Assembly: GCA_900544995.1 (NCBI GenBank)
Contig: UQXC01000047.1
Coordinates: 1 to 16,158 of the forward strand
Direction: 5' to 3'
Source: an uncultured Collinsella sp.
Lineage (GTDB): Bacteria; Actinomycetota; Coriobacteriia; Coriobacteriales; Coriobacteriaceae
DNA length: 16,158 bases
A program made the translations under genes and the position numbers. This document shows, in pieces, positions 14,021 to 16,158 of the stretch. Each line of letters starts with the position of its first letter. Positions within the stretch are counted from its first letter, which is position 1. Under the pieces are notes generated by a model. It searched no databases. It was not told the DNA's origin and was given only the letters and a program-made list of their open reading frames with translations.

Positions 14021-16158
14021 TTAGGCGCCGAGCGCGGTCTTAGCGGCCGCGAGGGCATCGGCGATGCCGGCAGCATTCTTGCCACCGGCCTGGGCCATGT
14101 TGGGACGACCGCCACCGCGACCGTCGACCAGACCCGCGATCTGCTTGATCACGTTACCGGCGTGGAAACCGGCCTTGACGGCGTCATCGGAGCCGGCAGC
14201 GAGCAGGGCCGGAGTGCCCTTCTCAGTCACGCTGGCGACGACACAAGCGACAGGGCCGGCGACCTTCTGATGCACGGTATCCCATACGTTGCGAAGGTCG
14301 GCAGCCTCAAGGCCCTGGAGCTCAGCGACAACGAGCTTATAGCCGTCGAGCTCGACGGCGCCCTCGATGGCGCTGGAGATGGCGTCGGAGGAGCCACCGG
14401 TCAGAGCCTTTTTGAGCTTGTTGGACGTCTCGCGCAGCTCAGCCTGCAGGTTCTCCACGCGGGCGGGAACCTCGTCGACGCGGCACTTGAGCGCAGCGGC
14501 GGCGGCGTCAACGAGCGCCAGGCGGTCGGCCATGTAGTCGAGGGCACCCTTAGAGGTCACGGCCTCGATACGGCGGACATTGGAGCCCGTGGAGGACTCG
14601 GAAATGATCTTGAACAGACCAATCTCTGCGGTATTGGCGGCATGGGTGCCACCACAGAGCTCGCGGGAGAACGGCTGGTCCTCGGCGCCCACGGAGACGA
14701 CGCGGACGACATCGCCATACTTCTCGCCAAACAGGGCGACGGCACCGGCGGCCTTGGCCTCGTCGATGCCCATGACGCGGGTCACGACCGGCTTGGAAGC
14801 GAAGATCTGCTGGTTGACCAGGTCCTCAACAGCCTTGAGCTGCTCGGAGGACAGGGCCTCGAAGTACGTAAAGTCAAAGCGAAGGTGCTCGGGCGTCACC
14901 AGCGAGCCGGCCTGGGAGACGTGCTCGCCCAGGACCTGCTTAAGGGCGGCGTCGAGCAGGTGCGTGGCGGTGTGGTTGCGGCGCAGGAAGCCACGGCGCT
15001 CGGCGTCGAGCGCGGCGGTAACAGCGGCACCGACAGTCAGCGTGCCATCGGCAACGTGCGCGACGTGGGCATACAGGCCGTTGTGGTTCTTGGTGTCGGC
15101 AACGGTCAGAACAACGCCCTCAGCGGAAAGCTTGCCGGCATCGCCTTGCTGGCCACCCATCTCGGCATAGAACGGGGTGCGGTCGAGCACGACCTCGACG
15201 TCCTCGCCGGCGGCAGCGGACTCGACGGACTCGCCGTTGCGCACGATGGCAACAACCTTGGCGCCCTCGATGATGTCGTTGTCATAGCCGTCGAACTCAG
15301 TCGCAGCGACCTTGTCGGAAAGCTCGACCCACACGTCGTTGAAGCTGCCCCAGGCATCGCCCTTGGCGTTGGCGCGGGCGCGGGCCTTCTGGTCCTCCAT
15401 GCAGGCTGTGAAGCCATCCATGTCGACGTCGTGACCAGCGGTGCCGGCGATCTCGACGGTCAGGTCAATGGGGAAACCAAAGGTGTCGTGCAGCTTAAAG
15501 GCGACGTCGCCCGGAAGCACGGCGCCCTCGGCAAGCGCTGCCAGGGCCTCATCCAGGTAGACGCGGCCGTTGTCGAGCGTCGTGGAGAAGCGCTCCTCCT
15601 CGGAGGCGACGATACCCTTGACGAGCGCAACGTTCTTGAGCAACTCAGGATAAGCCTCGCCCATCTGAGCGTTGACCTCGTCGATAAACTTGGTCAGGAA
15701 GGCGCCCTCGATACCCAGCAGGCGACCGTGGAACACGGCACGGCGGAGCAGGCGGCGAAGGACGTACTCGCGGCCCTCGTTACCGGGGAGGATGCCGTCG
15801 GAAATCATAAAGTCGACGGCACGGGAGTGATCGGCGATGATACGCAGCGAGCGGCTGGCACCGGAGTAATCGTCGGCGTCATAGGTCTTGCCGCTGATCT
15901 CCTCGCCCAGCTTGATGAGGTGCTGCATCAGATCGCCGTCGTAGTTGGCGGTCTTGTGCTGCATGATAGCGGCCATGCGCTCCAGGCCCATGCCCGTATC
16001 GAGGTTGCGGTGCGGCAGCTCCGGCATGGAGCCGTCCTCCTGGCGGTCGTACTGGGTAAAGACGAGGTTCCAGAACTCCAGGAAGCGGTCGCAGTCGCAG
16101 CCGGGCTTACAGTCGGGGCTGCCGCAGCCGACCTCCCCCCCCCCGGCCATGCTCGGCG
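14021..16158 (-). CDS. alaS: Alanyl-tRNA synthetase, 5' end beyond the window
   Basis: About 712 codons of AlaS are visible, and the missing N-terminus is roughly 170-190 residues. The visible part starts near a cysteine-rich insertion (GCGSPDCKPGCDC) before RFLEFWNLVF, then class II motif 3 (LDTGMGLERMAA, about 15970-16004). The editing domain has HTATH (about 14960-14974) and CGGTH (14642-14656), which bind zinc and clear mischarged Ser or Gly. The C-Ala/DHHA1 domain has GRGGGRPNMAQAGGK near the end. It is the first visible gene of the operon. The final bases (16135-16144) are a run of ten C (ten G in the coding strand), where the frame may be shifted. Confidence 0.95.
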   Translation of the reverse strand, partial: PSMAGGGEVGCGSPDCKPGCDCDRFLEFWNLVFTQYDRQEDGSMPELPHRNLDTGMGLERMAAIMQHKTANYDGDLMQHLIKLGEEISGKTYDADDYSGASRSLRIIADHSRAVDFMISDGILPGNEGREYVLRRLLRRAVFHGRLLGIEGAFLTKFIDEVNAQMGEAYPELLKNVALVKGIVASEEERFSTTLDNGRVYLDEALAALAEGAVLPGDVAFKLHDTFGFPIDLTVEIAGTAGHDVDMDGFTACMEDQKARARANAKGDAWGSFNDVWVELSDKVAATEFDGYDNDIIEGAKVVAIVRNGESVESAAAGEDVEVVLDRTPFYAEMGGQQGDAGKLSAEGVVLTVADTKNHNGLYAHVAHVADGTLTVGAAVTAALDAERRGFLRRNHTATHLLDAALKQVLGEHVSQAGSLVTPEHLRFDFTYFEALSSEQLKAVEDLVNQQIFASKPVVTRVMGIDEAKAAGAVALFGEKYGDVVRVVSVGAEDQPFSRELCGGTHAANTAEIGLFKIISESSTGSNVRRIEAVTSKGALDYMADRLALVDAAAAALKCRVDEVPARVENLQAELRETSNKLKKALTGGSSDAISSAIEGAVELDGYKLVVAELQGLEAADLRNVWDTVHQKVAGPVACVVASVTEKGTPALLAAGSDDAVKAGFHAGNVIKQIAGLVDGRGGGRPNMAQAGGKNAAGIADALAAAKTALGA

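Overview
The window looks like the chromosome of a high-GC member of the Coriobacteriia (Actinomycetota), most like Collinsella. That placement rests on high GC, on protein flavour, and on housekeeping gene order (alaS-ruvX-mltG-yqeG-aroK-aroB, then efp-asp23-nusB-xseB-tlyA-nadK-recN). No database search was possible, so it is an inference. I see no phage, insertion sequence, CRISPR array, tRNA or rRNA gene. Almost every gene is on the minus strand; only one regulator is on the plus strand.

Read in the direction of transcription from the right edge, the first unit is a tight operon. It holds alaS (its 5' end lies beyond the window), ruvX (GTG start), mltG, the HAD phosphatase yqeG, aroK and an aroB-like gene. 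Junctions run from a 17-nt gap to overlaps of 8 and 4 nt. Products serve tRNA charging, Holliday-junction or rRNA processing, peptidoglycan chain termination and the shikimate pathway. A 132-nt spacer with a long imperfect hairpin then separates aroB from an Xaa-Pro peptidase gene, which has its own terminator.

The second unit starts at an efp promoter with a perfect TATAAT box. It runs efp, an Asp23/Gls24 gene, nusB (TTG start), xseB, tlyA, nadK and recN, with junctions from small gaps to ATGA and 11-nt overlaps. It ends at a palindrome shared with the convergent regulator gene.

The left end holds a sugar module: a plus-strand MurR/RpiR-family regulator diverges from a one-polypeptide fructose-family PTS permease (domain order IIB-IIC-IIA). 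The 272-bp region between them carries clustered operator-like repeats. Past the permease terminator, the first 264 bases hold no convincing gene, only two inverted repeats.

The most interesting observation is that the aroB-like protein keeps the overall DHQ-synthase layout but, by my manual alignment, has lost all three metal ligands and the glycine-rich NAD motif, while its coupled partner AroK looks fully active. Other points worth checking are the aroB/peptidase hairpin, whose imperfect pairs are G-U only in the minus-strand transcript, the PTS/regulator operator cluster, and a run of ten C at the right edge inside alaS. I did not find a clearly new multi-gene system; most of the window is ordinary housekeeping sequence.
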